64,000 bases of DNA from Clostridium vincentii (GTDB lineage: Bacteria; Bacillota; Clostridia; Clostridiales; Clostridiaceae): contig NZ_PVXQ01000017.1 in NCBI RefSeq assembly GCF_002995745.1, positions 1-64,000 of the forward strand, given 5' to 3'. The notes below the pieces were generated by a model. The model ran no database searches. It saw nothing but the letters and a program-made list of their open reading frames with translations, and was not told the DNA's origin. Of this stretch, positions 1 through 8,209 are shown one piece after another; the first letter of the stretch is position 1; the number at the start of each line of letters is the position of its first letter. The translations under genes were made by a program, and so were the position numbers.

Positions 1-127
1 AGGTTTGCCGCCGACTTCCTTCAGATTCCACCTCACAATGGACACCCTTGTCTTAAGCTAAATGGTTGGCACTATCAGCCTCCATTACGGACTTTCACCG
101 ATTAGTGCACGCCCATGCTGGGCGCAC
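1..127 (-). mobile_element. Group IIC intron, 5' end (domain I), cut by the window edge
   Basis: Read on the minus strand, position 127 begins GTGCGCCCAGCATGGGCG, the 5' boundary type of group II introns. It is followed by blocks that match my memory of the Oceanobacillus iheyensis IIC ribozyme domain I: GTGAAAGTCC, TTAGCTTAAGACAAGGGTGTCC, GGAATCTGAAGGAAG and GGCGGCAAACCT. The rest of the ribozyme and any intron-encoded reverse transcriptase would lie to the left of the window. The 5' exon ends in a terminator hairpin plus T-rich tail, the usual landing site of class C introns. Whether the intron is full length cannot be seen. Confidence 0.85.
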
Positions 128-130
128 CAG

Positions 131-172
131 AATAAAAGAGATTAGAATTTCTTCTAATCTCTTTTTCTTTTG
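131..172. terminator. Bidirectional intrinsic terminator (IIC intron target)
   Basis: A perfect 13-bp stem, AAAGAGATTAGAA (135-147) with its complement at 152-164 and a TTTC loop, is followed by T-rich tails on both strands. On the minus strand it would end the small ORF at 232-588. It lies directly before the intron boundary at 127. Confidence 0.8.
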
Positions 173-231
173 TATTTAGTTATGTCCCCTTAATAAGTCT
201 AAAGTATATCCTTATCTAGGAATAATCAGTA

Positions 232-588
232 TTATTTGTTTTTAGCTAAGTTTAATGCTGTTTGATAAAGTGGTTTCAAACTAGCTCTTATCAGAGCTCT
301 ACTATCAGCTTTTGTTATATATTTATGTAGCCAGAATTTATCTTTATAGTCATATTCTTTATCTGAATTCCGGTACAATTCTTTTTCTGAATCTAATACT
401 TCCTTCACGAACTTAATTTTTTCTTTTTTAGTTAATTGAACATTACTCATAAGCATCGCCACCCTTCTATTAGTATTATACCACAAAATGAAAGGTCTCC
501 TACGATTATTATATAGTCCATGAGTATTTAGAACCAGATGATTCGCGTTCTCCTGACAATACCTCTCTATTATATGCTGCAAGAGCAC
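232..588 (-). CDS. Hypothetical protein, start uncertain
   Basis: An open frame of 118 codons starts at a GTG (588) with no ribosome site. A better start is ATG at 453 or 447, preceded by AGAAGGGTGG, which would give a protein of about 72-74 residues rich in Lys and Glu. The C-terminal half is charged and probably helical; no signal peptide or membrane segment is seen. I do not recognise a family. It lies between decayed sequence and a group II intron, so it may itself be a remnant. Confidence 0.4.
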   Translation of the reverse strand: MLLQHIIERYCQENANHLVLNTHGLYNNRRRPFILWYNTNRRVAMLMSNVQLTKKEKIKFVKEVLDSEKELYRNSDKEYDYKDKFWLHKYITKADSRALIRASLKPLYQTALNLAKNK

Positions 589-638
589 CTAAAAATATAT
601 CCTATTAAAATTGCTCAAAGCCTGATGTTTCCTATAAC

Positions 639-766
639 TTCTTAATTATTTAATTGTTTAATTTCTTAATAAATTAATCGCTTAAGTTATTAATTATGTA
701 ATTTCTTAATTTATTAACTATGTAATCTCTTAATTTATTAATTTCTTAATTTCTTAATTACTTAAC
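639..766. repeat. Degenerate 8-bp tandem repeat, 16 units
   Basis: Sixteen consecutive 8-nt units share the pattern NNNNTAAN with consensus TTCTTAAT; TAA falls at unit positions 5-7 in all 16. The exact unit TTCTTAAT recurs at 639, 663, 703, 743 and 751, and larger 24-bp sub-repeats occur (695-718 against 719-742). The period is not a multiple of three, so it is not coding. Function unknown. Confidence 0.85.
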
Positions 767-794
767 TTCTTGCCACTTTTACCATACATAATTC

Positions 795-831
795 AAGGCT
801 GCAAGATAGTATTTCTCTATCTTACAGCCTT
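795..831. other. Strong inverted repeat
   Basis: AAGGCTGCAAGATAG (795-809) and CTATCTTACAGCCTT (817-831) form a 15-bp stem with one mismatch and a 7-nt loop. Neither strand has a clear T-tract, so it is not a convincing terminator. It lies between the octamer repeat and the helicase remnant. Confidence 0.6.
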
Positions 832-884
832 AAAAAATTATATCCTGTACTCCTATAACAAATCAAAAAATCTTCCCATTTATT

Positions 885-1077
885 TAATCTATTATCATAA
901 CCAACCCCTGTTCTAAAAGCACCTTCCCAGAAAACTTACGACTTATCCCGTCATCAAATTTAATTTTAACCTCATCATCATTAACCTCAGTGATTACACC
1001 ACTTCCAAATGCTCTATGATCAACCTTGAGGCATCCTTGAATTGTCTCTTTCTCATTTTAGGAACAAAAAGATAAAG
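885..1077 (-). pseudogene. Decayed 3' end of a UvrD/PcrA-like helicase
   Basis: This stretch aligns nearly base for base with 6117-6375, the 3' end of the intact helicase gene at 6117-8120, and encodes the same C-terminus (RKFSGKVLLEQGLVMII, then TAG at 889-891). At 1020/1021 the copy lacks the equivalent of about 67 bp (6254-6320), which shifts the frame. Similarity stops near 1077. The remaining 5' part of the gene is absent. It is a fragment of a second copy, not a functional gene. Confidence 0.85.
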
Positions 1078-1085
1078 CTATAATT

Positions 1086-1226
1086 CTATAACCCCAGCTC
1101 TTTATTCTTTTTAATTTCTTTTTCAAAATGTATTTTATAATCTCCATTATTACTTATCTTGCAGAATAAACTCAATGCTTGTCTTAATCTTAATAGTGTT
1201 CTAATATCTTGCCAGTGTGACTCAAA
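1086..1226 (-). pseudogene. Possible coding remnant, unknown
   Basis: A 46-codon open stretch with no start codon reads WQDIRTLLRLRQALSLFCKI and then a Lys/Glu-rich end, finishing in TAG. The composition looks protein-like, and it directly adjoins the helicase fragment. It may be the tail of another broken gene. No family recognised. The rest of the interval to 1402 shows only AT-rich promoter-like DNA ahead of the sucrose regulator. Confidence 0.25.
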
Positions 1227-1402
1227 CTAAGAATATTTTGTTACAAACCTTCGTATTTGTTGCTTTATCGCCCTTGGTATTATGATAATTGTAGTAGGGA
1301 ATAGAATATGATATTATCGAATGTGAAGGATATATTAACATGCTTATACAAGATAGTAAGATTAAAAATAAATATATTAGCCAAGAAAAAGAGGAATAAA
1401 TT

Positions 1403-2386
1403 ATGGTAAATATGAACGATGTGGCAAAACTAGCAAAGGTTTCTAGAGGAACAGTTTCTAATTATATTAATAATGTGAGAATTAAAGAAGAGTCCCGTAT
1501 TAGGGTAGACGAAGCTATTAAAGAATTAGGCTATATTCCCAATGTAGCTGCGCGAGAATTTAAAACAAATAAATCCAGTAATGTAGTATTTATTTTACCA
1601 ACTGTCTGGAACCCATTTTTTTCAGAGTTAACCTATCAACTGCAAATTAAATTAAAACAAAAAGGGATGAAATTGCTATTATGTAATTCCCAAGATGACT
1701 ATCGTGCAGAATTAGAATACCTTGAAATAGCTCAACAAAATAAAGTTTTTGGTATTATTTCAATATCTTACAGTAATATTATGCCTTATCTAACTTCTGA
1801 AACACCATATGTTGCTATTGAGCGTTACTATAATGACGATATTCCCTATGTGACAAGTGACAATGAGGGTGGGGGGAAAATGGCTGTAGACGAACTAATA
1901 AAAAAAGGTTGTCAAAAACTTCTTCACGTAACGAGACAAGTAGACGGTAATAATGCTTTAATAGCTAGAAAAAAAGGCTTTGAAGAAGCTTGTAAAGAAG
2001 AAAAAGTGGATTATGAGATATTTAGTCCAAAGACTTCTTCTGCAGTATTCCACAAAGATATAACTCTATTTCTTAAAGAAGCGTTTGAAAAAGGGCAATA
2101 CTTTGATGGTATTTTCTGTGCTACGGATCGTTATGCAAGTTATTGTCAAGATGCATTGATGGATATGGGAATCGGTATTCCAGAGGATGTTCAGCTCATT
2201 GGTTTTGATGGATCTCGAAGCTATGCAACAGAAGAATTAAAAATCTCAACTATTCGTCAGCCAGTTGAGAAAATTGCAGAAGAAGCAGTGAATCTTCTGA
2301 TTGCTGTTGTTAATAAAGATAAACAAAAAACTAGTAAAGTGCTTCCCGTCACATTTCTTGATCTAAAAACTACCAAATCTAACTAA
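1403..2386 (+). CDS. scrR: LacI-family transcriptional regulator of the sucrose operon
   Basis: The 327-residue protein has an N-terminal LacI helix-turn-helix (residues 4-24, NDVAKLAKVSRGTVSNYINN) and hinge. A periplasmic-binding-protein-like sensor domain with typical segments (FCATDRYA, GIPEDVQLIGFDG) follows. The start is supported by AGAGGA seven bases upstream. It directly precedes the sucrose PTS gene and hydrolase, and a perfect 12-bp palindrome of LacI-operator type sits just after the promoter of those genes. It is therefore inferred to repress sucrose uptake and cleavage; the ligand (sucrose, sucrose-6-phosphate or fructose) cannot be read from the sequence. Confidence 0.85.
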   Translation: MVNMNDVAKLAKVSRGTVSNYINNVRIKEESRIRVDEAIKELGYIPNVAAREFKTNKSSNVVFILPTVWNPFFSELTYQLQIKLKQKGMKLLLCNSQDDYRAELEYLEIAQQNKVFGIISISYSNIMPYLTSETPYVAIERYYNDDIPYVTSDNEGGGKMAVDELIKKGCQKLLHVTRQVDGNNALIARKKGFEEACKEEKVDYEIFSPKTSSAVFHKDITLFLKEAFEKGQYFDGIFCATDRYASYCQDALMDMGIGIPEDVQLIGFDGSRSYATEELKISTIRQPVEKIAEEAVNLLIAVVNKDKQKTSKVLPVTFLDLKTTKSN

Positions 2387-2406
2387 AATATTTAGGAAAA
2401 GTTACG

Positions 2407-2445
2407 AAGATTGTTTGATGATTTTACTATCAGACAATCTTTTTT
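2407..2445 (+). terminator. Intrinsic terminator after scrR
   Basis: The stem AAGATTGTTTGAT (2407-2419) pairs with ATCAGACAATCTT (2429-2441) and runs into a T-tract. It separates the regulator from the structural genes, which have their own promoter. Confidence 0.8.
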
Positions 2446-2483
2446 AAACTATTTTTTAAGCTAAAAGAAAATGTTTTCTAAAA

Positions 2484-2497
2484 AGAAGCCGTTTTCA
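2484..2497. promoter_or_regulatory. Candidate CcpA cre site
   Basis: AGAAGCCGTTTTCA matches the degenerate catabolite-responsive element (WGNWARCGYTTWCA orientation) at 12 of 14 positions and lies just upstream of the -35 box. This is consistent with glucose repression of sucrose use, which is inference. Confidence 0.5.
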
Positions 2498-2505
2498 GAA
2501 AAGCA

Positions 2506-2534
2506 TTGCATTCTAAATAAATTCATATTATAAT
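2506..2534 (+). promoter_or_regulatory. Sigma-A promoter of the scrAB operon
   Basis: TTGCAT (2506-2511), a 17-nt spacer and TATAAT (2529-2534). Transcription should start near 2541, a few bases before the operator. Confidence 0.8.
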
Positions 2535-2548
2535 AAAATCGACAAACA

Positions 2549-2560
2549 TGGAACGTTCCA
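2549..2560. promoter_or_regulatory. LacI-type operator
   Basis: TGGAACGTTCCA is a perfect 12-bp palindrome with the central CG typical of LacI-family operators. It lies about 8-19 bases after the predicted transcription start, so a bound repressor would block transcription. No copy is seen ahead of the regulator gene itself. Confidence 0.75.
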
Positions 2561-2601
2561 AAAAATAGCTTTCTAAATAAATAATATTAAGGAGTGTAGA
2601 T

Positions 2602-4023
2602 ATGGATTATAACAAAATTTCAAAAGAAGTATTAGAGAATGTTGGAGGTAAAGACAATATAATAAGCGCTGCTCATTGTGTTACTAGACTTCGCTTAGTC
2701 TTAAAAGACACATCAAAATATGATAAAGTAGCTCTTGAAAACATTGAAGGAGCAAAAGGTGTTTTCTTTAATAGTGGTCAATTACAAGTCATTTTTGGAA
2801 CAGGTTTAGTCGACCAGGTTTATGCAGCATTTGTTGAAGAAGCAGATATCAAAGAATCTTCTTTAGAGGACGTTAAAACAGAAGGCAGGAAAAGCACTGG
2901 AAAATTACAAGAAATGTTTAAAGCCTTTTCAGATATTTTTGTTGCTCTGATTCCAGGGATTGTTGGTTGTGCCATGATATTAGGCTTTCGTGCAATTCTA
3001 ATAACGAGTGGATTATTTGGATTAGAAGCAACTTTAGCTGACACTTACAAATGGGCTAGCGATTTATCTGCATTTTTAAATGTTATTGCAACAGGTTTAA
3101 AGTTCTTACCAGTATTTATTATGTATTCAGCCACAAAAAGATTTGGTGGAAATCCAGTTTTAGGTATTATTATAGGACTAGTCCTTGTTCACCCCGAATT
3201 AGGAAATCGTTTTGATTATTTACAAGGAAATTTAACTGATATCACTTATTGGAATTTTTTCGGGATCAATATCCCTGAAGTAGCATTTCAAGGTGGTGTT
3301 TTCCCAGCTATTCTAACTTCTCTATTTTTGGCCAAGTTTGAAAAATTTCTTACGAAACGAGTGCCACAAATATTATCCTTTATTCTAGTACCAACTCTAA
3401 CTATTATTGTGTCAGCAGCTGCTCTCTTCTTAGTGTTTGGACCTCTAGGTGACGTAATTGCAACGGGTTTAGGATATGTTATTGAGTTATTATATATGAA
3501 ATCCGGAGTATTTGGCGCGTTTATTTTTGCCGCTGTTTTACAACCATTGGTAATCACAGGGACACACCATGCTATTGGAAGCATAGAAGCTCAATTGATT
3601 GCCAGTACAGGGTTTAATTATATACAACCTTTATGGGCAGTATCAATTACTGCTCAAGGTGCAGCTTGCGTAGGTATGTTTTTATTAGCAAAGAAAAAAT
3701 CGAAAAGAAGAGAAATAGCAATATCTAGTTTTGTGCCAACACTGGTAGGTGTATCAGAACCTGCTATTTTCGCCGTAAACATAAAAGATTCGATTATCCC
3801 ATTTGCTTGTGCTGTAGTCGGTGCAGGTTTTGGAGGAATTTATATGAAAATTCTTGCTGTGAAGGCCCTTGGTTTTGGATTAACGGGTATTCCAGGTGTG
3901 ACTATTGTAAATCCTCCTGTGATGATTCATTACATCATTGGAAATCTAATTACCTTTGGAGTTACTATTCTTTTACTACTAATTTACAATAAATTTAAAA
4001 GAGTACCAGGTTCACATGAATAA
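2602..4023 (+). CDS. scrA: PTS sucrose-type transporter subunit IIBC
   Basis: The 473-residue membrane protein imports and phosphorylates a sugar, probably sucrose to sucrose-6-phosphate. The EIIB domain is N-terminal with the phosphorylated Cys26 (AAHCVTRLRL). A hydrophobic EIIC domain follows (about residue 105 on) with the conserved GTHHAIGSIEAQ segment and the PAIFAVN region. No EIIA domain is attached, so a glucose-type EIIA encoded elsewhere is needed. The start has a good AAGGAG. The stop lies 13 bases before the hydrolase start. Trehalose is a possible alternative substrate, but the GH32 neighbour argues for sucrose. Confidence 0.9.
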   Translation: MDYNKISKEVLENVGGKDNIISAAHCVTRLRLVLKDTSKYDKVALENIEGAKGVFFNSGQLQVIFGTGLVDQVYAAFVEEADIKESSLEDVKTEGRKSTGKLQEMFKAFSDIFVALIPGIVGCAMILGFRAILITSGLFGLEATLADTYKWASDLSAFLNVIATGLKFLPVFIMYSATKRFGGNPVLGIIIGLVLVHPELGNRFDYLQGNLTDITYWNFFGINIPEVAFQGGVFPAILTSLFLAKFEKFLTKRVPQILSFILVPTLTIIVSAAALFLVFGPLGDVIATGLGYVIELLYMKSGVFGAFIFAAVLQPLVITGTHHAIGSIEAQLIASTGFNYIQPLWAVSITAQGAACVGMFLLAKKKSKRREIAISSFVPTLVGVSEPAIFAVNIKDSIIPFACAVVGAGFGGIYMKILAVKALGFGLTGIPGVTIVNPPVMIHYIIGNLITFGVTILLLLIYNKFKRVPGSHE

Positions 4024-4036
4024 AAGGAGTTATAAA

Positions 4037-5470
4037 ATGAAATTTCAAACATTTAATCATTACACATATTTAGAGGACAAGCATATATATTATCTAAAAC
4101 AATTAGAAAATTTTGTGCAAAAAAGTTCTTTTTTGCCTCACTATCATCTTTATCCAAAAACAGGATTGATGAATGATCCCAATGGACTTGCTTATTTTAA
4201 TAATCAATACCATTTTTTCTATCAGTGGTTTCCATTTGAACCAAATCACGGCATGAAACATTGGGGACATGCCAAATCAGCTGATTTAGTTCATTGGGAA
4301 GATAAAGCAATTGCACTTATTCCAAATCAAGAGTATGAAAAGAATGGCTGCTACTCTGGTAACTCCATTGAAAAAGATGGTCTATTGTATCTGTTTTATA
4401 CCGCAAATTATAAAACGCCTCAAGGTAAAATCCCTAAACAGGCAGTGTGCATTATGGATAAATCAGGTATTATTCAAAAGTCAGAAAAAAATCCAATTAT
4501 TGATGGAGCACCAGAAGGAATGTCAGGGGAAATACGAGATCCATTTGTGTTTGAACGAGATGGAAGTTACTATATGTTATTAGGAGCAAAAGACGAGCAT
4601 GATGTAGGTCAGTTACTTCTTTATACTAGTCAGAATTTAATTGATTGGGGATATCAAGGAATCATTTCTCTGCCAATTGATAAGGGTTATATGTTAGAAT
4701 GTCCGAGCCTCATTCAAGTTGAAGGAAAAGATGTTTTAATTATTTCACCAATGGGACTTGAAAAAGAAGAAACTCGTTATCAAAATCAATTTTCTACAGT
4801 GTACTTGGTTGGAAAATTGGATTTATCAGATAAAGTTTTTTATGCGGAATATAGTAATGAAGTAGATTCCGGATTTGATTTTTATGCTCCGCAAGCATTT
4901 TATGGCAAAAATAATGTCCCAATGATGGTGGCTTGGTTTGGATGCGGAGAACAAGAGCTTCCTTCTGATAAAGATATGTGGAAACATGGATTAACTATGC
5001 CATATGAACTGAAATTAAAACAAAATCATTTAACGCATTTCGTTGTTCCTGAGTTACTGGAGCAATTTAAGCAGAAACAACCCTTCCATAATCAAAAGTT
5101 AAGTACAGAGTCCAATTCCTATCATCTTGCTTTTGAAGTTTCTAATCATCAAGATGTGATGTCCATTCAATTTGGTTCTTCAAGAGACTATTGGAAATTG
5201 CAATTCAATTTTAAGCAGAATCAGATTTGTGTTGATCGATCTCATTTGTCACTTCCTGTGGATGTACCAAATGGAGAAATCCGAAAAACCATAGGATTAA
5301 ATAAAAACAGCTACCAAGTTGATGTATTTATTGATAATAGTTTTGTTGAAATCTTTATAAATGAGGGGAGGAAATCATTTGCCTTTCGTACCTTTAATAT
5401 GACAACCAAGCACCATGACATTCTCTTTGACTGGGAAGCTATTGGGGAAATTGGTTACTATCAAAGTTGA
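4037..5470 (+). CDS. scrB: Sucrose-6-phosphate hydrolase (GH32)
   Basis: A cytoplasmic beta-fructofuranosidase that splits sucrose-6-phosphate into glucose-6-phosphate and fructose. GH32 landmarks are clear: the nucleophile motif MNDPNG, the EIRDPFVF (RDP) motif, the acid/base ECPS motif, and a C-terminal beta-sandwich ending in a VEIFINEG segment. I chose the ATG at 4037 because AAAAGGAG lies 7 bases upstream. The in-frame ATG at 4016 overlaps scrA and lacks a site. No signal peptide is present, as expected for the intracellular enzyme. Confidence 0.92.
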   Translation: MKFQTFNHYTYLEDKHIYYLKQLENFVQKSSFLPHYHLYPKTGLMNDPNGLAYFNNQYHFFYQWFPFEPNHGMKHWGHAKSADLVHWEDKAIALIPNQEYEKNGCYSGNSIEKDGLLYLFYTANYKTPQGKIPKQAVCIMDKSGIIQKSEKNPIIDGAPEGMSGEIRDPFVFERDGSYYMLLGAKDEHDVGQLLLYTSQNLIDWGYQGIISLPIDKGYMLECPSLIQVEGKDVLIISPMGLEKEETRYQNQFSTVYLVGKLDLSDKVFYAEYSNEVDSGFDFYAPQAFYGKNNVPMMVAWFGCGEQELPSDKDMWKHGLTMPYELKLKQNHLTHFVVPELLEQFKQKQPFHNQKLSTESNSYHLAFEVSNHQDVMSIQFGSSRDYWKLQFNFKQNQICVDRSHLSLPVDVPNGEIRKTIGLNKNSYQVDVFIDNSFVEIFINEGRKSFAFRTFNMTTKHHDILFDWEAIGEIGYYQS

Positions 5471-5596
5471 GCCTTCAAATTAGAGCGAAAAAATAATATT
5501 TAACACCGCTTTGCGAGTAATTAAAAATCTTATTTTTATCAGTTCCACCTCTCAAAAGATTTAACAACAAGTACAGCCAACATAAGTATAAAAATA

Positions 5597-5631
5597 AGCC
5601 ACATGCTGGAATCAATATCCAACATGTGGCT
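5597..5631. terminator. Strong hairpin downstream of scrB, probable terminator
   Basis: AGCCACATGCTGGA (5597-5610) pairs with TCCAACATGTGGCT (5618-5631), one mismatch. On the minus strand it is followed by TATTTTTATA and could end transcripts from the helicase side; the plus-strand tail is less T-rich. Confidence 0.6.
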
Positions 5632-5683
5632 ATATATAGTTTTATATGTGTTAATCAATCCATTTATATTTGAAACATTTGAT

Positions 5684-5833
5684 CTATCCTTTTATAACCC
5701 TAGTGAAACATATTCTAATAGTGTCATTACATATATCTTTAGGTATTGTATTATAAGCTATAGGAACAAATGAAAATACTAACGGGCTTTTAAGACAGTC
5801 TTTTCCTAATTGATATGATTTTAGTTTGACGAT
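5684..5833 (-). pseudogene. Possible coding remnant, unknown
   Basis: About 49 open codons without a start read KSPLVFSFVPIAYNTIPKD and end in TAG; amino-acid use is protein-like. The surrounding 5471-6116 has no intact gene on either strand, only a hairpin and AT-rich DNA. This is either the tail of a lost gene or chance. Confidence 0.2.
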
Positions 5834-6116
5834 TCAGGGTTTATAAACTATGTTGAATATACAGTCTTCCTCCCCTACGAGTTTCAATAATTCATAGATG
5901 TAAAACCTTGTCTTACTTGTCAAAGTGGCTGGGCGTTACCCTATTGACTTGCAATAGCCCATGTACTATTCGTAACATATTTTAATAGTTATTGTTGATT
6001 CTTAGTGTCTTTAATCGTAGTTTTGCCATCAATATCATTCCATTCATGTCCCTAAATTTAATCATTTCCGTGTATGGAACGAACTACTATTCTAAATCCA
6101 ATTTATCATCTTCATA

Positions 6117-8120
6117 TTAATCTATAATCATAACCAATCCCTGCTCTAAAAGCACCTTTCCAGAAAATTTACGACTTATCCCATCATCAAATTTAATCTT
6201 AACCTCATCATCATTAACCTCAGTAATTACACCACTTCCAAATGCTCTATGATTAATCTGCAGATCAGCCTTTAGCCCATGTTGGGACTTTGTTGCCGCC
6301 ATAAATTCTCCTTCTATAATGAACCTTGAGGCATCCTTAAATTGTCCCTTTCTCATCTTAGGTACAAAAAGATATAGATTGTCTATTGCTCTAGTTATCC
6401 CTACATAAAATAATCTTCTTTCCTCTTCAATGTTTTCTTCCTTACTTGAAGCATGGGGAATTGTATCCTCATTACAGTTAATTATAAAGACGTTTTTAAA
6501 TTCCATTCCCTTAACCCCATGAATGGTACTAAGTAAAACTCTATCCTCGTCCTTGTTTTTCTTACTCTCCTCAAGTTTCCTTGCATACTCATCTATATGA
6601 GCAAAGAATTCAGGAATGCTTCTAAAAGCTGCCGCTGAAGATTTAAATTCCTCTAGTATTTCTTCTAAATCCTCAATACTACTCCCAAACTTTTGAGCAT
6701 AGGACTTAAGATGATCTATGTACCCTAAATCTGATATTATAAATTGAATAACGCTATTTAAAGAGGACTTCTTCATATAATTAAAATCCTTCTTTAGATC
6801 ATGAAGCTTATTTTTTTGAAAGGGTGGAGTATCATTCTTTTCCATCAATATATCAAAGGGATTTATATCATCCCTATATTCTCTTAAATAAACTAGATTA
6901 CTTTTACTTATATATCTAAAGGGTTTATTGATTATTTTCACAAAAGCTTCTCTATCATTTGGATTATAGGCTACTGAAAGATAAGCTATTAAATCTTTGC
7001 AAATAAAATGGTTGAAGAAATTATATTCTTTATCAATCATAGTAAAGGGAATCTTATTCTTTATGAAGGAGTCAATTATACTTATAGACTCCATATTAGT
7101 CCTATATAAAATCATGTTATCTCTATAATCTTTTCCGCCATCTTTAAGGCTTTTAATAACTTTGGCTATATCTTCCCCTTGAATCCTTTCATCATATGGA
7201 GTGCTACAATTTATTATCCCATCCGTTTCCTTATTCCAAAGTATTTCCTTATTATTTCTCTCCTTATTAAAGGCAATAACTTTTTTTGATGATTCTATAA
7301 TATTCTTACTACTTCTATAATTCTTAGAAAGATAATATTTTTTTCCGCCTGAATATATTTTATCGAAGGTAACCATATACTCAGGTTTTGATCCTCTAAA
7401 TGAATAAATGCATTGATCCTCGTCCCCTACAGCAAATAACGAGACATCTGTATCCTCATTCATCATTTTTAGAAAGTCCACTTGAAGCTCATCACAATCT
7501 TGGAATTCATCAACTAAAATATATTTAAACAAGCTTCTGTATCCATCCCTTAGATTCTTATTTTCCCTCATACGATCAATTACTTGGATAGCTAGGTCAT
7601 CAAAGTCCCATAGATTATTCTCTTTTTTATATTCAGAATACTTTTCATAACATTCTATAAAAATATCTTTTCCAAAGGATGGCACAAACTCTTCAAGACT
7701 GACCCTAGAAGTTTTATATAATGAAATGTTATTAATAGCTTCCTTTACTCTATCCTCATTTATTTCATCAGAATACTTTTTAAGTACACTCTCCATAATT
7801 TTATTTGTTATATAACCTTGTATTATATTTATTTTACAGCCTTCCCTTAAAAGCATTTTATAAAACAATCCATGAAATGTTCCAAAAAAAGGGCTTTTTT
7901 GTTTTTTGAAAGCATCTATATATCTATCTTTCATATTTCCCGCAGCAACCTTTGTGAATGTAAGCACTATTATATGCCCTTCATTAACCATAAGCTCATC
8001 CACAAGGTACTTTATTCTATTAACTATAACTGTTGTCTTACCAGAGCCTGGAGCTGCAACCACAAGAAGATTTCTTTCCTTCGCTTTAACAGCGGCTACC
8101 TGATATTTATCTAAATTCAT
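6117..8120 (-). CDS. UvrD/PcrA-like superfamily 1 DNA helicase
   Basis: A 667-residue ATP-dependent 3'-5' DNA helicase. Motifs in order: Walker A AAPGSGKTT (22-30), TFTKVAA, FGTFHG, DExx box LVDEFQD, GDEDQCIYSFRGS, LSKNYRSS, STIHGVKGMEFKNVFI and RRLFYVGITRA. The C-terminal 45 residues (FGSGVITEV...VKIKFDDG) resemble the Tudor/SH3-like barrel at the end of PcrA. It is shorter than typical PcrA (about 720-750 residues), so it may be a paralogue. AAAGGTGGG precedes the start. It stands alone, divergent from pncB. A broken copy of its 3' end lies at 885-1077. Confidence 0.9.
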   Translation of the reverse strand: MNLDKYQVAAVKAKERNLLVVAAPGSGKTTVIVNRIKYLVDELMVNEGHIIVLTFTKVAAGNMKDRYIDAFKKQKSPFFGTFHGLFYKMLLREGCKINIIQGYITNKIMESVLKKYSDEINEDRVKEAINNISLYKTSRVSLEEFVPSFGKDIFIECYEKYSEYKKENNLWDFDDLAIQVIDRMRENKNLRDGYRSLFKYILVDEFQDCDELQVDFLKMMNEDTDVSLFAVGDEDQCIYSFRGSKPEYMVTFDKIYSGGKKYYLSKNYRSSKNIIESSKKVIAFNKERNNKEILWNKETDGIINCSTPYDERIQGEDIAKVIKSLKDGGKDYRDNMILYRTNMESISIIDSFIKNKIPFTMIDKEYNFFNHFICKDLIAYLSVAYNPNDREAFVKIINKPFRYISKSNLVYLREYRDDINPFDILMEKNDTPPFQKNKLHDLKKDFNYMKKSSLNSVIQFIISDLGYIDHLKSYAQKFGSSIEDLEEILEEFKSSAAAFRSIPEFFAHIDEYARKLEESKKNKDEDRVLLSTIHGVKGMEFKNVFIINCNEDTIPHASSKEENIEEERRLFYVGITRAIDNLYLFVPKMRKGQFKDASRFIIEGEFMAATKSQHGLKADLQINHRAFGSGVITEVNDDEVKIKFDDGISRKFSGKVLLEQGLVMIID

Positions 8121-8209
8121 AAACGCAACCCACCTTTACCTATATTGTAATAATTTTCGCCTAGAGGTACAATAGTATTATGCAATTATTTTAATAAGAG
8201 GAGATTATA

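Noticed and set aside
5885-5915. A stretch reading GTTTTACATCTATGAATTATT on the minus strand, like a clostridial CRISPR repeat
   Set aside because: Only one copy; no regularly spaced repeats or cas genes.
6117-8120. Nuclease-helicase defence system around the UvrD-like gene
   Set aside because: No partner gene adjoins it; neighbours are NAD salvage and an empty interval.
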